From contig NW_027480450.1 of NCBI RefSeq assembly GCF_051401765.1, positions 4,712,001-4,776,000 of the forward strand: 64,000 nt of DNA, given 5' to 3'. Under the pieces are notes generated by a model. It did not search any database. It had not been told where the DNA came from and saw only the letters and a list, made by a program, of their open reading frames with translations. Below, in pieces: positions 1 through 13,600 of the stretch; position 1 is the stretch's first letter, and each line of letters begins with the position of its first letter. The stretch comes from Calliopsis andreniformis (lineage: Eukaryota; Arthropoda; Insecta; Hymenoptera; Andrenidae). Made by a program: the position numbers and the translations under genes.

Positions 1-1228
1 CAATCCTCAATCCTCAATCCTCAATCCCCAATCCTCAATCTTCAATCCTCAGCAGTCAATCTTCAATCCTCAATCCTCAACCCTCAATCCTCAATCGTCA
101 ATACTCAATCATCAATCCTCAATCTTCAATACTCAACCCTCAATCCTCAATCCTCAATCCTCAATCCCCAATCCTCAATCTTCAATCCTCAATACTCAAT
201 CTTCAATCCTCAATCCTCAATCCTCAATCCTCAATCCTCAATCCTCAATCATCAATCCTCAATCTTCAATACTCAACCCTCAATCCTCAATTCTCAATCC
301 TCTATACTCAACCATCAATCCTCAATTGTCAATACTCAATAGAATATCCTGATTTCGCAGGATTCAACCGTCAAACCTCAGTCCTCAACCCTCAGCCCTC
401 ATCCTCCATCCTCGATCCTCAATCCTCAATCCTCAACCTTCAATCCTCAATACTCAATCTTCAATCCTCAATCCTCAATCCACAATCCTCAATCCTCAAT
501 CCTCTATCCTCAATCCTCAATCCTCAATCCTCAATCCCCAATCCTCAATCTTCAATCCTCAATACTCAATCTTCAATCCTCAATCCTCAACCCTCCACCC
601 TCGATCCTCAATCCTCAATCCTCAACCTTCAATCCTCAATACTCAATCTTCAATCCTCAATCCTCAATCCTCAATCCTCAATCCTCAATCCTCAATCCTC
701 AATCCTCAATCCTCAATCCCCAATCCTCAATCTTCAATCCTCAGCAGTCAATCTTCAATCCTCAATCCTCAATCCTCAATCCTCAATCCTCAATCCTCAA
801 TCATCAATCCTCAACCTTCAATCATCAATATTCAATCGTCAGTCCTCAATCCTCAATCCTCAATCCTTAATCCTCAATCTTCAATCCTCGATCCCCAGTC
901 CTCAATCTTCAATCCTCAATCCTCAATCCACAATTCTCAATCCCCAATCCTCAGTCCTCAGTCCTCAAACCTCAATCCTCAATCCTCAATCCTCAATCCT
1001 CAATCCTCAGACCTCAGTCCTCAAACCACAATCCTCAACCCTCAGACCACATCCTCAATCCTCAATCCTCAATCCTCAATCCTCAATCTTCAATCCTCAA
1101 TACTCAATCTTCAATCCTCAATCCTCAGTCCTCAAACCTCAATTCTGAATCCTCAATACTCAATCTTCAACCCTCAATCCTCAGTCCTCAATACTCAACC
1201 ATCAATCCTCAATCCTCAATACTCAATA

Positions 1229-1290
1229 GAATATCCTGAATTCTCAGGATTCAATACTCAAACATCAATCCTCAACCCTCGGCCCTCATC
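1229..1290 (+). repeat. Landmark block A (type copy), with hairpin
   Basis: A diverged stretch beginning GAATATCC, followed by TGAATTC and TCAGGAT, then TCAATAC, TCAAACA and a CAGCCC-TCATCC phrase. Other copies begin at 342, 2284, 3018, 3423, 4493, 5380, 6435, 7169, 7581, 8468, 11068, 11424, 11787, 12332, 13784, 14342, 20100, 20658, 28134, 28671, 40817, 43623, 46397, 47157, 48881, 52171, 58309 and 61259. The centre ATCCTGAATTCTCAGGAT has 7-bp complementary arms around ATTC, and contains an EcoRI site. All units except the TCATCC 6-mer keep the 7-bp step. A function is not known to me; it may simply be a drifted run of heptamers spread by unequal exchange. Confidence 0.85.
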
Positions 1291-2639
1291 CTCCATCCTC
1301 AACCCTCTATCCTCAATCCTCAACCTTCAATCCTCAATACTCAATCTTCAATCCTCAGTCCTTAATACTTAATCCTCAATCCTCAATCCTCAGTCATCAA
1401 TACTCAATCTTCAATACTGAATCCTCAATCCTCAATCCTCAATCCTCAATCCTCAATCCTTAATCCCCAATCCTCAATCCTTAATCCTCAATCCTCAAAC
1501 CTCAATCCTCAACCGTCAGTCCTCGTCCTCAATCCTCAACCCTCAATCCTCAATCCTCAATCTTCAATCATGAATACTCAATCTTCAATCCCCATTCCTG
1601 AATACTCAATCCGCAATCGTCAATCCTCAATCCCCAATCCTCAATCTTCAATCCTCAATCCTCAATCCTCAATCCTCAATCCTCAATCTGCAATCCTCAA
1701 TCCTCAATCCTCAATACTCAATCCTCAAACCTCAATCCTCAGTCCTCAAACCTGAATCCCGAATCCTCAATCCTGAATCCTCAATCTTCAGCCCTCAGTC
1801 CTCAACAATCAATTGTCAATCCTCAATCCTCCATAGAGTATCCTCAATTCACAGTTTTCAATACTCAATCCCAATTCTTCATTATTCAAATCTCAATACA
1901 CAAACATCAATTCTCATCACTCAACCCTCAACACTCAGTCCTCAATCTTCAATCCTCAATCCTCAATCCTCAATCTTCAATCCTCAATACGCAACCTTCA
2001 ATCATCAATCCTCAATCCTCAATCCTCAACACTCAATTCTCAATCCTCAATCCTCAATCCTCAATCCCCAATCCTCAATCTTCAATCCTCAGCAGTCAAT
2101 CTTCAATCCTCAATCCTCAACCCTCAATCCTCAATCCTCAATCCTCAATCATCAATCCTCAATCTTCAATACTCAACCCTCAATCCTCAATCATCAATCC
2201 TCAATCTTCAATACTCAATCCTCAATCCTCAATTCTCAATCCTCAATACTCAACCATCAATCCTCAATTCTCAATACTCAACAGAATATCCTGAATTCCC
2301 AGGATTCAACACTCAAACCTCAATCCTCAACCCTCAGCCCTCATCCTCCATCCTCGATCCTCAATCCTCAATCCTCAACCTTCAATCCTCAATACTCAAT
2401 CTTCACTCCTCAATCCTCAATCCTCAATCCTCAATCCTCAATCCTCAATCCTCAATCATCAATACTCAATCTTCAATACTCAATCCTCAATCCTCAATCC
2501 ACAATTTTCAATCCTCAATGCTCAATCTTCATACCTCTATCCTCAGTCCTCAATCCTCAGTTCTGTATCCTCAATCCTGAATCCTCATCCTTCAGCCCTC
2601 AGTCCTCAACAATCAGTTGTCAACGCTCAATCCTCAATA

Positions 2640-2760
2640 GAATATCCTCAATTCACAGTTTTCAATACTGAATACTCAATCTGCAATCTTCAAACGTCTA
2701 TCCACAAACATCAATTCTCATCACTCAGCCCTCAGCACTCAGTCCTCAATGTTCAATACT
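2640..2760 (+). repeat. Landmark block B (type copy)
   Basis: About 120 bp beginning GAATATCC, then TCAATTC, ACAGTTT, a TGCAATC variant, TCTATCC, ACAAACA, TCATCAC and TCAACAC. It is usually preceded by CAACAATCAGTTGTC or AAAAATCAATTGTC. It is the most frequent landmark, with other copies at 1836, 5987, 6791, 9354, 9753, 10320, 13022, 14615, 17433, 20931, 23749, 27526, 28943, 31543, 33793, 34631, 35183, 35964, 37889, 39699, 44293, 45550, 49985, 50761, 51640, 52455, 52637, 53930, 54629, 55307, 56633, 57959, 58938, 59120, 60825, 61887, 62551, 62873 and 63796. It splits exactly into 7-mers, so it is a highly drifted part of the same array, not inserted DNA. Confidence 0.87.
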
Positions 2761-3520
2761 CAATCCTCAACCCTCAATCTTCAACCCTCAATAATGAATC
2801 TTCAATCCTCAGTACCAAATCCTCAATCTTCAATCCTCAATCCGCAATCCACAATCCTCAATCCCCAATTCTCAATCTTCAATCCTCAATACTCAATCTT
2901 CAATCCTCAATCCTCAATCCTCAATCATCAATCCTCAATCTTCAATACACAATCCTCAATCCTCAATTCTCAATCCTCAATACTCAACCATCAATCCTCA
3001 ATTCTCTATACGCAACAGAATATCCTGAATTCGCAGGATTCAATACTCAAACCTCAATCCTCGACCCTCAGCCCTCATCCTCCATCCTCGATACTCAATC
3101 CTCAATCCTCAACCTTCAATCCTCTGGACTCAATCTTCAATACTCAATCCTCAACCCTCAATCTTCAACCCTCAATAATGAACCTTCAATCCTCAGTCCC
3201 AAATCCTCAATCTTCAATCCTCAATCCGCAATCCTCCATCCTCAATCCCCAATTCTCAATCTTCAATCCTCAATACTCAATCTTCAATCCTCAATCCTCA
3301 ATCCTCAATCCTCAATCCTCAATCCTCAATCATCAATCCTCAATCTTCAATACTCAACCCTCAATCCTCAATTCTCAATCCTCTATACTCAACCATCAAT
3401 CCTCAATTGTCAATACTCAATAGAATATCCTGAATTCGCAGGATTCAACCGTCAAACCTCAGTCCTCAACCCTCAGCCCTCATCCTCCATCCTCGATCCT
3501 CAATCCTCAATCCTCAACCT
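2749..3520 (+). repeat. Nested tandem repeat, offset 384 bp
   Basis: The stretch from about 2,749 recurs from about 3,133. Both carry the unusual ATAATGAA and CAAATCC variants, at 2,791 and 3,175, and each ends in an A block (3,018 and 3,423). The offset is 384 = 55 x 7 minus 1, which is explained by the single 6-mer TCATCC near 3,080. The right-hand copy has extra heptamers (A-block offset 405). The same pair recurs at 6,900-7,670 because it lies inside the 4,151-bp unit. Confidence 0.8.
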
Positions 3521-4490
3521 TCAATCCTCAATACTCAATCTTCAATCCTCAATCCTAAATCCTCAATCCTCAATCCTCAATCCTCTATCCTCAATCCTCA
3601 ATCCTCAATCCTCAATCCCCAATCCTCAATCTTCAATCCTCAATACTCAATCTTCAATCCTCAATCCTCAATCCACCACCCTCGATCCTCAATCCTCAAT
3701 CCTCAACCTTCAATCCTCAATACTCAATCTTCAATCCTCAATCCTCAATCCTCAATCCTCAATCCTCAATCCTCAATCCTCAATCCTCAATCCTCCATCC
3801 CCAATCCTCAATCTTCAATCCTCAGCAGTCAATCTTCAATCCTCAATCCTCAATCCTCAATCCTCAATCCACCACCCTCGATCCTCAATCCTCAATCCTC
3901 AACCTTCAATCCTCAATACTCAATCTTCAATCCTCAATCCTCAATCCTCAATCCTCAATCCTCAATCCTCAATCCTCAATCCTCAATCCTCAATCCCCAA
4001 TCCTCAATCTTCAATCCTCAAAACTCAATCTTCAATCCTCAATCCTCAATCCTCCACCCTCGATCCTCAATCCTCAATCCTCAACCTTCAATCCTCAATA
4101 CTCAATCTTCAATCCTCAATCCTCAATCCTCAATCCTCAATCCTCAATCCTCAATCCTCAATCCTCAATCCTCAATCCCCAATCCTCAATCTTCAATCCT
4201 CAGCAGTCAATCTTCAATCCTCAATCCTCAACCCTCAATCCTCAATCCTCAATCCTCAATCATCAATCCTCAATCTTCAATACTCAACCCTCAATCCTCA
4301 ATCCTCAATCCTCAATCCCCAATCCTCAATCTTCAATCCTCAATACTCAATCTTCAATCCTCAATCCTCAATCCTCAATCCTCAATCCTCAATCCTCAAT
4401 CATCAATCCTCAATCTTCAATACTCAACCCTCAATCCTCAATTCTCAATCCTCTATACTCAACCATCAATCCTCAATTGTCAATACTCAA
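3480..4490 (+). repeat. Run of 26-28-heptamer subrepeats
   Basis: A sub-unit that begins CTCGATCC, continues with TCAACCT and ends with a CCACCCTC variant recurs at 3,681, 3,877 and 4,059. The spacings are 196 bp (28 heptamers) and 182 bp (26 heptamers). The same phrase is seen near 600 and 4,750. The sub-units alternate between a form with TCAGCAGTC and one without it. This block explains why two A blocks (3,423 and 4,493) lie 1,070 bp apart. Confidence 0.75.
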
Positions 4491-7400
4491 TAGAATATCC
4501 TGATTTCGCAGGATTCAACCGTCAAACCTCAGTCCTCAACCCTCAGCCCTCATCCTCCATCCTCGATCCTCAATCCTCAATCCTCAACCTTCAATCCTCA
4601 ATACTCAATCTTCAATCCTCAATCCTCAATCCTCAATCCTCAATCCTCAATCCTCTATCCTCAATCCTCAATCCTCAATCCTCAATCCCCAATCCTCAAT
4701 CTTCAATCCTCAATACTCAATCTTCGATCCTCAATCCTCAACCCTCCACCCTCGATCCTCAATCCTCAATCCTCAACCTTCAATCCTCAATACTCAATCT
4801 TCAATCCTCAATCCTCAATCCTCAATCCTCAATCCTCAATCCTCAATCCTCAATCCTCAATCCTCAATCCCCAATCCTCAATCTTCAATCCTCAGCAGTC
4901 AATCTTCAATCCTCAATCCTCAATCCTCAATCCTCAATCCTCAATCCTCAATCATCAATCCTCAACCTTCAATCATCAATATTCAATCGTCAGTCCTCAA
5001 TCCTCAATCCTCAATCCTTAATCCTCAATCTTCAATCCTCAATCCCCAGTCCTCAATCTTCAATCCTCAATCCTCAATCCACAATTCTCAATCCTCAATC
5101 CTCAGTCCTCAGTCCTCAAACCTCAATCCTCAATCCTCAATCCTCAATCCTCAATCCTCAGACCTCAGTCCTCAAACCTCAATCCTCAACCCTCAGACCA
5201 CATCCTCAATCCTCAATCCTCAATCCTCAATCCTCAATCTTCAATCCTCAATACTCAATCTTCAATCCTCAATCCTCAGTCCTCAAACCTCAATTCTGAA
5301 TCCTCAATACTCAATCTTCAACCCTCAATCCTCAGTCCTCAATACTCAACCATCAATCCTCAATCCTCAATACTCAATAGAATATCCTGAATTCTCAGGA
5401 TTCAATACTCAAACATCAATCCTCAACCCTCGGCCCTCATCCTCCATCCTCAACCCTCTATCCTCAATCCTCAATCTTCAATCCTCAATACTCAATCTTC
5501 AATCCTCAGTCCTTAATACTTAATCCTCAATCCTCAATCCTCAGTCATCAATACTCAATCTTCAATACTGAATCCTCAATCCTCAATCCTCAATCCTCAA
5601 TCCTCAATCCTTAATCCCCAATCCTCAATCCTTAATCCTCAATCCTCAAACCTCAATCCTCAACCGTCAGTCCTCGTCCTCAATCCTCAACCCTCAATCC
5701 TCAATCCTCAATCTTCAATCATGAATACTCAATCTTCAATCCCCATTCCTGAATACTCAATCCGCAATCGTCAATCCTCAATCCCCAATCCTCAATCTTC
5801 AATCCTCAATCCTCAATCCTCAATCCTCAATCCTCAATCTTCAATCCTCAATCCTCAATCCTCAATACTCAATCCTCAACCCTCAATCCTCAGTCCTCAA
5901 ACCTGAATCCCGAATCCTCAATCCTGAATCCTCAATCTTCAGCCCTCAGTCCTCAACAATCAATTGTCAATCCTCAATCCTCCATAGAGTATCCTCAATT
6001 CACAGTTTTCAATACTCAATCCCAATTCTTCATTATTCAAATCTCAATACACAAACATCAATTCTCATCACTCAACCCTCAACACTCAGTCCTCAATCTT
6101 CAATCCTCAATCCTCAATCCTCAATCTTCAATCCTCAATACTCAACCTTCAATCATCAATCCTCAATCCTCAATCCTCAACACTCAATTCTCAATCCTCA
6201 ATCCTCAATCCTCAATCCCCAATCCTCAATCTTCAATCCTCAGCAGTCAATCTTCAATCCTCAATCCTCAACCCTCAATCCTCAATCCTCAATCCTCAAT
6301 CATCAATCCTCAATCTTCAATACTCAACCCTCAATCCTCAATCATCAATCCTCAATCTTCAATACTCAATCCTCAATCCTCAATTCTCAATCCTCAATAC
6401 TCAACCATCAATCCTCAATTCTCAATACTCAACAGAATATTCTGAATTCCCAGGATTCAACACTCAAACCTCAATCCTCAACCCTCAGCCCTCATCCTCC
6501 ATCCTCGATCCTCAATCCTCAATCCTCAACCTTCAATCCTCAATACTCAATCTTCACTCCTCAATCCTCAATCCTCAATCCTCAATCCTCAATCCTCAAT
6601 CCTCAATCATCAATACTCAATCTTCAATACTCAATCCTCAATCCTCAATCCACAATTTTCAATCCTCAATGCTCAATCTTCATACCTCTATCCTCAGTCC
6701 TCAATCCTCAGTTCTGTATCCTCAATCCTGAATCCTCATCCTTCAGCCCTCAGTCCTCAACAATCAGTTGTCAACGCTCAATCCTCAATAGAATATCCTC
6801 AATTCACAGTTTTCAATACTGAATACTCAATCTGCAATCTTCAAACCTCTATCCACAAACGTCAATTCTCATCACTCAGCCCTCAGCACTCAGTCCTCAA
6901 TGTTCAATACTCAATCCTCAACCCTCAATCTTCAACCCTCAATAATGAATCTTCAATCCTCAGTACCAAATCCTCAATCTTCAATCCTCAATCCGCAATC
7001 CACAATCCTCAATCCCCAATTCTCAATCTTCAATCCTCAATACTCAATCTTCAATCCTCAATCCTCAATCCTCAATCATCAATCCTCAATCTTCAATACA
7101 CAATCCTCAATCCTCAATTCTCAATCCTCAATCCTCAACCATCAATCCTCAATTCTCTATACGCAACAGAATATCCTGAATTCGCAGGATTCAATACTCA
7201 AACCTCAATCCTCGACCCTCAGCCCTAATCCTCCATCCTCGATACTCAATCCTCAATCCTCAACCTTCAATCCTCTAGACTCAATCTTCAATCTTCAATA
7301 CTCAATCCTCAACCCTCAATCTTCAACCCTCAATAATGAACCTTCAATCCTCACTCCCAAATCCTCAATCTTCAATCCTCAATCCGCAATCCTCCATCCT

Positions 7401-8026
7401 CAATCCCCAATTCTCAATCTTCAATCCTCAATACTCAATCTTCAATCCTCAATCCTCAATCCTCAATCCTCAATACTCAATCCTCAATCATCAATCCTCA
7501 ATCTTCAATACTCAACCCTCAATCCTCAATTCTCAATCCTCTATACTCAACCATCAATCCTCAATTGTCAATACTCAATAGAATATCCTGAATTCGCAGG
7601 ATTCAACCGTCAAACCTCAGTCCTCAACCCTCAGCCCTCATCCTCCATCCTCGATCCTCAATCCTCAATCCTCAACCTTCAATCCTCAATACTCAATCTT
7701 CAATCCTCAATCCTAAATCCTCAATCCTCAATCCTCAATCCTCTATCCTCAATCCTCAATCCTCAATCCTCAATCCCCAATCCTCAATCTTCAATCCTCA
7801 ATACTCAATCTTCAATCCTCAATCCTCAATCCACCACCCTCGATCCTCAATCCTCAATCCTCAACCTTCAATCCTCAATACTCAATCTTCAATCCTCAAT
7901 CCTCAATCCTCAATCCTCAATCCTCAATCCTCAATCCTCAATCCTCAATCCTCAATCCCCAATCCTCAATCTTCAATCCTCAGCAGTCAATCTTCAATCC
8001 TCAATCCTCAATCCTCAATCCTCAAT
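4152..8026 (+). repeat. 4,151-bp higher-order unit, copy 2 (3' end replaced)
   Basis: This copy matches 1 to about 3,868 at offset 4,151. Scattered single-base differences include GAATATTCTG at 6,435 instead of GAATATCCTG. One extra heptamer (TCAATAC, about 7,470) shifts the last A block to 7,581. At about 8,026 the match ends and the sequence continues as a partial third copy of the part that follows 342 and 4,493. Confidence 0.88.
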
Positions 8027-9465
8027 CCTCAATCCTCAATCATCGATCCTCAACCTTCAATCATCAATATTCAATCGTCAGTACTCAATCCTCAATCCTC
8101 AATCCTTAATCCTCAATCTTCAATCCTCAATCCCCAGTCCTCAATCTTCAATCCTCAATCCTCAATCCACAATTCTCAATCCTCAATCCTCAGTCCTCAG
8201 TCCTCAAACCTCAATCCTCAATCCTCAATCCTCAATCCTCAATCCTCAGACCTCAGTCCTCAAACCTCAATCCTCAACCCTCAGACCACATCCTCAATCC
8301 TCAATCCTCAATCCTCAATCCTCAATCTTCAATCCTCAATACTCAATCTTCAATCCTCAATCCTCAGTCCTCAAACCTCAATTCTGAATCCTCAATACTC
8401 AATCTTCAACCCTCAATCCTCAGTCCTCAATACTCAACCATCAATCCTCAATTCTCAATACTCAATAGAATATCCTGAATTCTCAGGATTCAATACTCAA
8501 ACATCAATCCTCAACCCTCGGCCCTCATCCTCCATCCTCAACCCTCTATCCTCAATCCTCAATCTTCAATCCTCAATACTCAATCTTCAATCCTCAGTCC
8601 TTAATACTTAATCCTCAATCCTCAATCCTCAGTCATCAATACTCAATCTTCAATACTGAATCCTCAATCCTCAATCCTCAATCCTCAATCCTCAATCCTT
8701 AGTCCCCAATCCTCAATCCTTAATCCTCAATCCTCAAACCTCAATCCTCAACCGTCAGTCCTCGTCCTCAATCCTCAACCCTCAATACTCAATCCTCAAT
8801 CTTCAATCATCAATACTCAATCTTCAATCCTCATTCCTGAATACTGAATCCTCAATCGTCAATCCTCAATCCCCAATCCTCAATCTTCAATCCTCAATCC
8901 TTAATCCTCAATCTTCAATCCTCAATCCCCAGTCCTCAATCTTCAATCTTCAATCCTCAATCCTCAATTCTCAATCCTCAATCCTCAGTCCTCAGTCCTC
9001 AAACCTCAATCCTCAAACCTCAGCCCTCATCCTCAATCCTCAATTCTCAATCCTCAATCCTCAATCCTCAATACCCAATCTTCAATCCTCAATCCTCAAT
9101 CCTCAATCCTCAATCCTCAATCCTCAATCATCAATCCTCAACCTTCGATACTCAATCCTCAATCCTCAGTCCTCAATACTCAATCGTTAATCATCAATAC
9201 TCAATCTTCAATACTCAATCCTCAATCCTCAATACTCAATCCTCATCCCTCAATCCTCAGTCCTCAAACCTCAATCCCGAATCCTCAATCCTGAATCCTC
9301 AATCTTCAGCCCTCAGTCCTCAACAATCAATTGTCAATCCTGAATCCTCAATAGAGTATCCTCAATTCACAGTTTTCAATACTCAATCCCCATTCTTCAT
9401 TATTCATATCTCAATACACAAACATCAATTCTCATCACTCAACCCTCAACACTCAGTCCTCAATC
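7581..9465 (+). repeat. Diverged partial third copy of the 4-kb module
   Basis: From the A block at 7,581 the order repeats that after 342 and 4,493. The next A block is 887 bp on (8,468) in all three copies. The TCGTCC 6-mer follows near 8,761, then GAATACTGAATCC-type variants. Divergence is higher than between the first two copies. The next B block (9,354) is 886 bp from A, instead of 607 bp, so about 280 bp has been inserted or expanded. Confidence 0.75.
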
Positions 9466-10032
9466 TTCAATCCTCAATCCTCAATCCTCAATCTTCAATC
9501 CTCAATACTCAACCTTCAATCATCAATCCTCAATCTTCAATCCTCAACACTCAATCCTCAATCCTCAATCCTCAATGTTCAATCCGCTATACCCAATCCT
9601 CAATCTTCAATCCTCAATCCTCAATCCTCAATCCTCAGTCCTCAATCCTCTATCCTCAGTCCTCAAACCTCAGTTCCGAATCCTCAATCCTGAATCCTCA
9701 ACTTTCAGCCCTCTGTCCTCAACAATCAGTTGTCAATCCTCAATCCTCAATAGAATATCCTCAATTCACAGTTTTCAATACTCAATACTCAATCTGCAAT
9801 CTTCAAATCTCTATCCACAAGCATCAATTCTCATCACTCAGCCCTCAACACTCAGTCCTCAACGTTCAATCCTCAATCCTCAACTCTCAATCTTCAATCC
9901 TCAATAATGAATCTTCAATCCTCAGTCCCAAATACTCAATTTTCAATCCCCAATCCTCAATCCTCAATCCTCAATCCCCAATCCTCAATCTTCAATCCTC
10001 AGCAGTCAATCTTCAATCCTCAATCCTCAATC
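9466..10032 (+). repeat. 567-bp tandem duplication, copy 1
   Basis: This matches 10,033-10,600 at an offset of 567 bp (81 heptamers). Paired markers are AATCCGCTATACCC at 9,581 and 10,148, the B block at 9,753 and 10,320, and AATAATGAATC at 9,903 and 10,470. I saw no difference between the copies. Confidence 0.9.
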
Positions 10033-10600
10033 CTCAATCCTCAATCCTCAATCCTCAATCTTCAATCCTCAATACTCAACCTTCAATCATCAATCCTCAA
10101 TCTTCAATCCTCAACACTCAATCCTCAATCCTCAATCCTCAATGTTCAATCCGCTATACCCAATCCTCAATCTTCAATCCTCAATCCTCAATCCTCAATC
10201 CTCAGTCCTCAATCCTCTATCCTCAGTCCTCAAACCTCAGTTCCGAATCCTCAATCCTGAATCCTCAACTTTCAGCCCTCTGTCCTCAACAATCAGTTGT
10301 CAATCCTCAATCCTCAATAGAATATCCTCAATTCACAGTTTTCAATACTCAATACTCAATCTGCAATCTTCAAATCTCTATCCACAAGCATCAATTCTCA
10401 TCACTCAGCCCTCAACACTCAGTCCTCAACGTTCAATCCTCAATCCTCAACTCTCAATCTTCAATCCTCAATAATGAATCTTCAATCCTCAGTCCCAAAT
10501 ACTCAATTTTCAATCCCCAATCCTCAATCCTCAATCCTCAATCCCCAATCCTCAATCTTCAATCCTCAGCAGTCAATCTTCAATCCTCAATCCTCAATCC
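10033..10600 (+). repeat. 567-bp tandem duplication, copy 2
   Basis: Second copy of the 81-heptamer unit. After about 10,600 the sequence continues with a module seen near 4,938 and 8,040 (TCAATAT, TCAATCG, TCAGTCC), so the duplication is inserted within a 4-kb-type module. Confidence 0.9.
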
Positions 10601-13600
10601 TCAATCCTCAATCCTCAATCCTCAATCCTCAATCATCAATCCTCAACCTTCAATCATCAATATTCAATCGTCAGTCCTCAATCCTCAATCCTCAAACCTT
10701 AATCCTCAATCTTCAATCCTCAATCCCCAGTCCTCAATCTTCAATCCTCAATCATCAGTCCACAATTCTCAATCCTCAATCCTCAGTCCTCAGTCCTCAA
10801 ACCTCAATCCTCAATCCTCAATCCTCTATCCTCAATTCTCAATCCTCAGACCTCAGTCCTCAAACCTCAATCCTCAAACCTCAGACCACATCCTCAATCC
10901 TCAATCCTCAATCCTCAATCCTCAATCTTCAATCCTCAATACTCAATCTTCAATCCTCAATCTTCAGTCCTCAAACCTCAATTCTGAATCCTCAATACTC
11001 AATCTTCAACCCTCAATCCTCAGTCCTCAATACTCAACCATCAATCCTCAATTCTCAATACTCAATAGAATATCCTGAATTCTCAGGATTCAATACTCAA
11101 ACATCAATCCTCAACCATCGGCCCTCATCCTCCATCCTCAACCCTCTATCCTCAATCCTCAATCATCAATCCTCAATACTCAATCTTCAATCCTCAGTCC
11201 TTAATACTTAATCCTCAATCCTCAATACTCAGTCATCAATACTCAATCTTCAATACTGAATCCTCAATCCTCAATCCTCAATCCTCAATCCTCAATCCTT
11301 AATCCCCAATCCTCAATCCTTAATCCTCAATCCTCAAACCTCAATCTTCAATACTCAATCCTCAATCCTCAATTCTCAATACTCAATTCTCAACCATCAA
11401 TCCTCAATTCTCAATACTCAACAGAATATCCTGAATTCGCAGGATTCAATACTCAAACCTAAATCCTCAACCCTCAGCCCTCATCCTCCATACTCGATCC
11501 TCAATCCTCAATCCTCAACCTTCAATCCTCAATACTCAATCTTCAATCCTCAATCCTCAATCCTCAATACTCAATCCTCAATCCTCAACCCTCAATCCTC
11601 AATCCACAATCCCCATTCCTCATTTTTCCATCCTCAATACTCAATCTTCAGTCCTCAATCCTCAATCCTCAATCCTCAATCCTCAATCCTCAATCATCAA
11701 TACTCAATCTTCAATACTCAATCCTCAATCCTCAATTCTCAATCCTCAATACTCAACCATCAACCCTCAATTCTCAATACGCAACTGAATATCCTGAATT
11801 CTCAGGTTTCAATACTCAAACCTCAATCCTAGTCCCTCAGTCCTCATCCTCCATCCTCGATACTCAATCCTCAATCCTCAACCTTCAATCCTCAATTCTC
11901 AATCTTCAATCTTCAATCCTCAATCCTCAATCCTCAGCCTTCAATCCACAATACACAATCTTCAATCCCCAATCCTATATCTTCAATCCTCAATCCTCAA
12001 TCCTCAATACTCAATCCTCAAACCTCAATCTTCAATCCTCAATACTCAATCTTGAATCCTCAATCCTCAATCCTCAATCCTCAATCCTCAATCATCAATC
12101 CTCAATCTTCAATACTCAATCCTCAATCCTCAATCCTCAGTCCTCAATACTCAACCATCAATCCTCAAACTTCAATCCTCAATACTCAATCTTCAATCCT
12201 CAATCCTCAATCCTCAATCCTCAGTTCACAATCCTCAATTATCAATCCTCAATCTTCAATACTCAATCCTCAATCCTCAATTCTCAATCCTCAATACTCA
12301 ATCATCAATCCTCAGTCCTCAATACTCAATAGAATATCCTGAATTCGCAGGGTTCAGTACTCAAACCTCAATCCTCAACCCTCAGCCCTCATCCTCCATC
12401 CTCGATCATCAATCCTCAATCTTCAATCCTCAATACTCAATCTTCAATCCTCAATCCTCAATCCTCAATCCTCAATATTCAATCCTCAATACTCAATCTT
12501 CAACCCTCAAACCTCAACTCTCAGCCCTCATCCTCCATCCTCCATCCTCAATCCTCAATCCTGAATTCTCAATCTTCAATCCTCAATACTCAATCATCAA
12601 TCCTCAATCCTCAATCCTCAATCCTCAATCCTCAATCCCCAGTCCTCAATCTTCAATCCGCAATGCTCAATCCTCAATCCTCTATCCTCAGTCCTCAATC
12701 CTCAGTCCTCAATCCTCAAACCTCAATCCTCAACCGTCAGTCCTCGTCCTCAATCCACAACCCTCAATCATCAATCCTCAATCTTCAATCATCAATATTT
12801 AACCTTCAATCCTCAATCCTCATTCCTCAATCCTCAATCCTCAATCCTCAATGTTCAGTCCTCAATACCCAATCCTCAATCTTCAATCCACAATCCTCAA
12901 ACCTCAATCCTCGATCCTCAATCCTCAGTTCTCAAACCACAAACCTGAATCCTCAATCCTGAATCCTCAATCTTCAGCCCTCAGTCCTCAACAATCAGTT
13001 GTCAATCCTCTATCCTCAATAGAATATCCTCAATTCGCAGTTTTCAATGCTCAATACTCAATCTGCAATCTTCAAATCTCTCTTCACAAACATCAATTCT
13101 CATCACTCAACCCTCAATCCTCAAGCGTCGATCCTCAATCCTCAATCCTCAATCCTCAATCCTCAATCCTCAACGTTCAATCCACAATACTCAATCTTCA
13201 ATCCCCAATCCTCCATCTTCAATCCTCAATCCTCAATCCTCAATACTCAATCCTCAACCCTCAGTCCTCAGTACTCAAACCTCAGCCCTCAAACCTCAGC
13301 CCTCATCCTCAATCCTCAATCCTCAATCCTCAATACTCAATCTTCAATCCTCAATACTCAATCTTCAATCCCCAATCCTCAGTCCTCAATTCCTCAATCT
13401 TCAATCCACAGTCCCCAATCCTCAATCTTCGATCCTCAATCCTCAATCCTCAATCCTCAATCCTCAACCCTCCATCCTCAGTCATCAATACTCAATCTTC
13501 AATACTCAATCGTCAATCCTCAGTCCTCAATCCTCAATCCTCAACATTCAGTCCTCAATACTCAATCTTCAATCCTCAATCCTCAATCCTCAATCCTCAA

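Larger units (their letters stand above)
1..4151 (+). repeat. 4,151-bp higher-order unit, copy 1
   Basis: Copy 1 of a tandem duplication with offset 4,151 bp. Matching landmarks are TCAGCAGTC at 50 and 4,201, the A block at 342 and 4,493 (both with the rare GATTTCGC form), A at 1,229 and 5,380, B at 1,836 and 5,987, A at 2,284 and 6,435, B at 2,640 and 6,791, and A at 3,018 and 7,169. I count seven 6-bp units inside it (near 390, 1,040, 1,285, 1,523, 2,340, 3,080 and 3,480), and 594 x 7 minus 7 gives 4,151. The window opens inside this copy, so its true left edge is unknown. Confidence 0.9.

Noticed and set aside
2610..2625. ACAA-TCAG-TTGT inverted repeat before block B as an operator
   Set aside because: The arms are only 4 bp and change to AATCAATTGTC in many copies, so there is too little to support a regulatory site.
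2640..2760. Block B as an inserted mobile element or tRNA-like sequence
   Set aside because: It has no terminal repeats, target duplications or cloverleaf, and it divides exactly into 7-mers, so it is drifted array sequence.
6900..8387. Longest open frame (495 codons, SSILNPQ-like repeats) as a repeat protein gene
   Set aside because: The same peptide repeat arises in every forward frame of the heptamer. There is no promoter, start context or unique domain, and the frame starts and stops at random variants (ATG from TCAATGT, TGA from TGAATCC).
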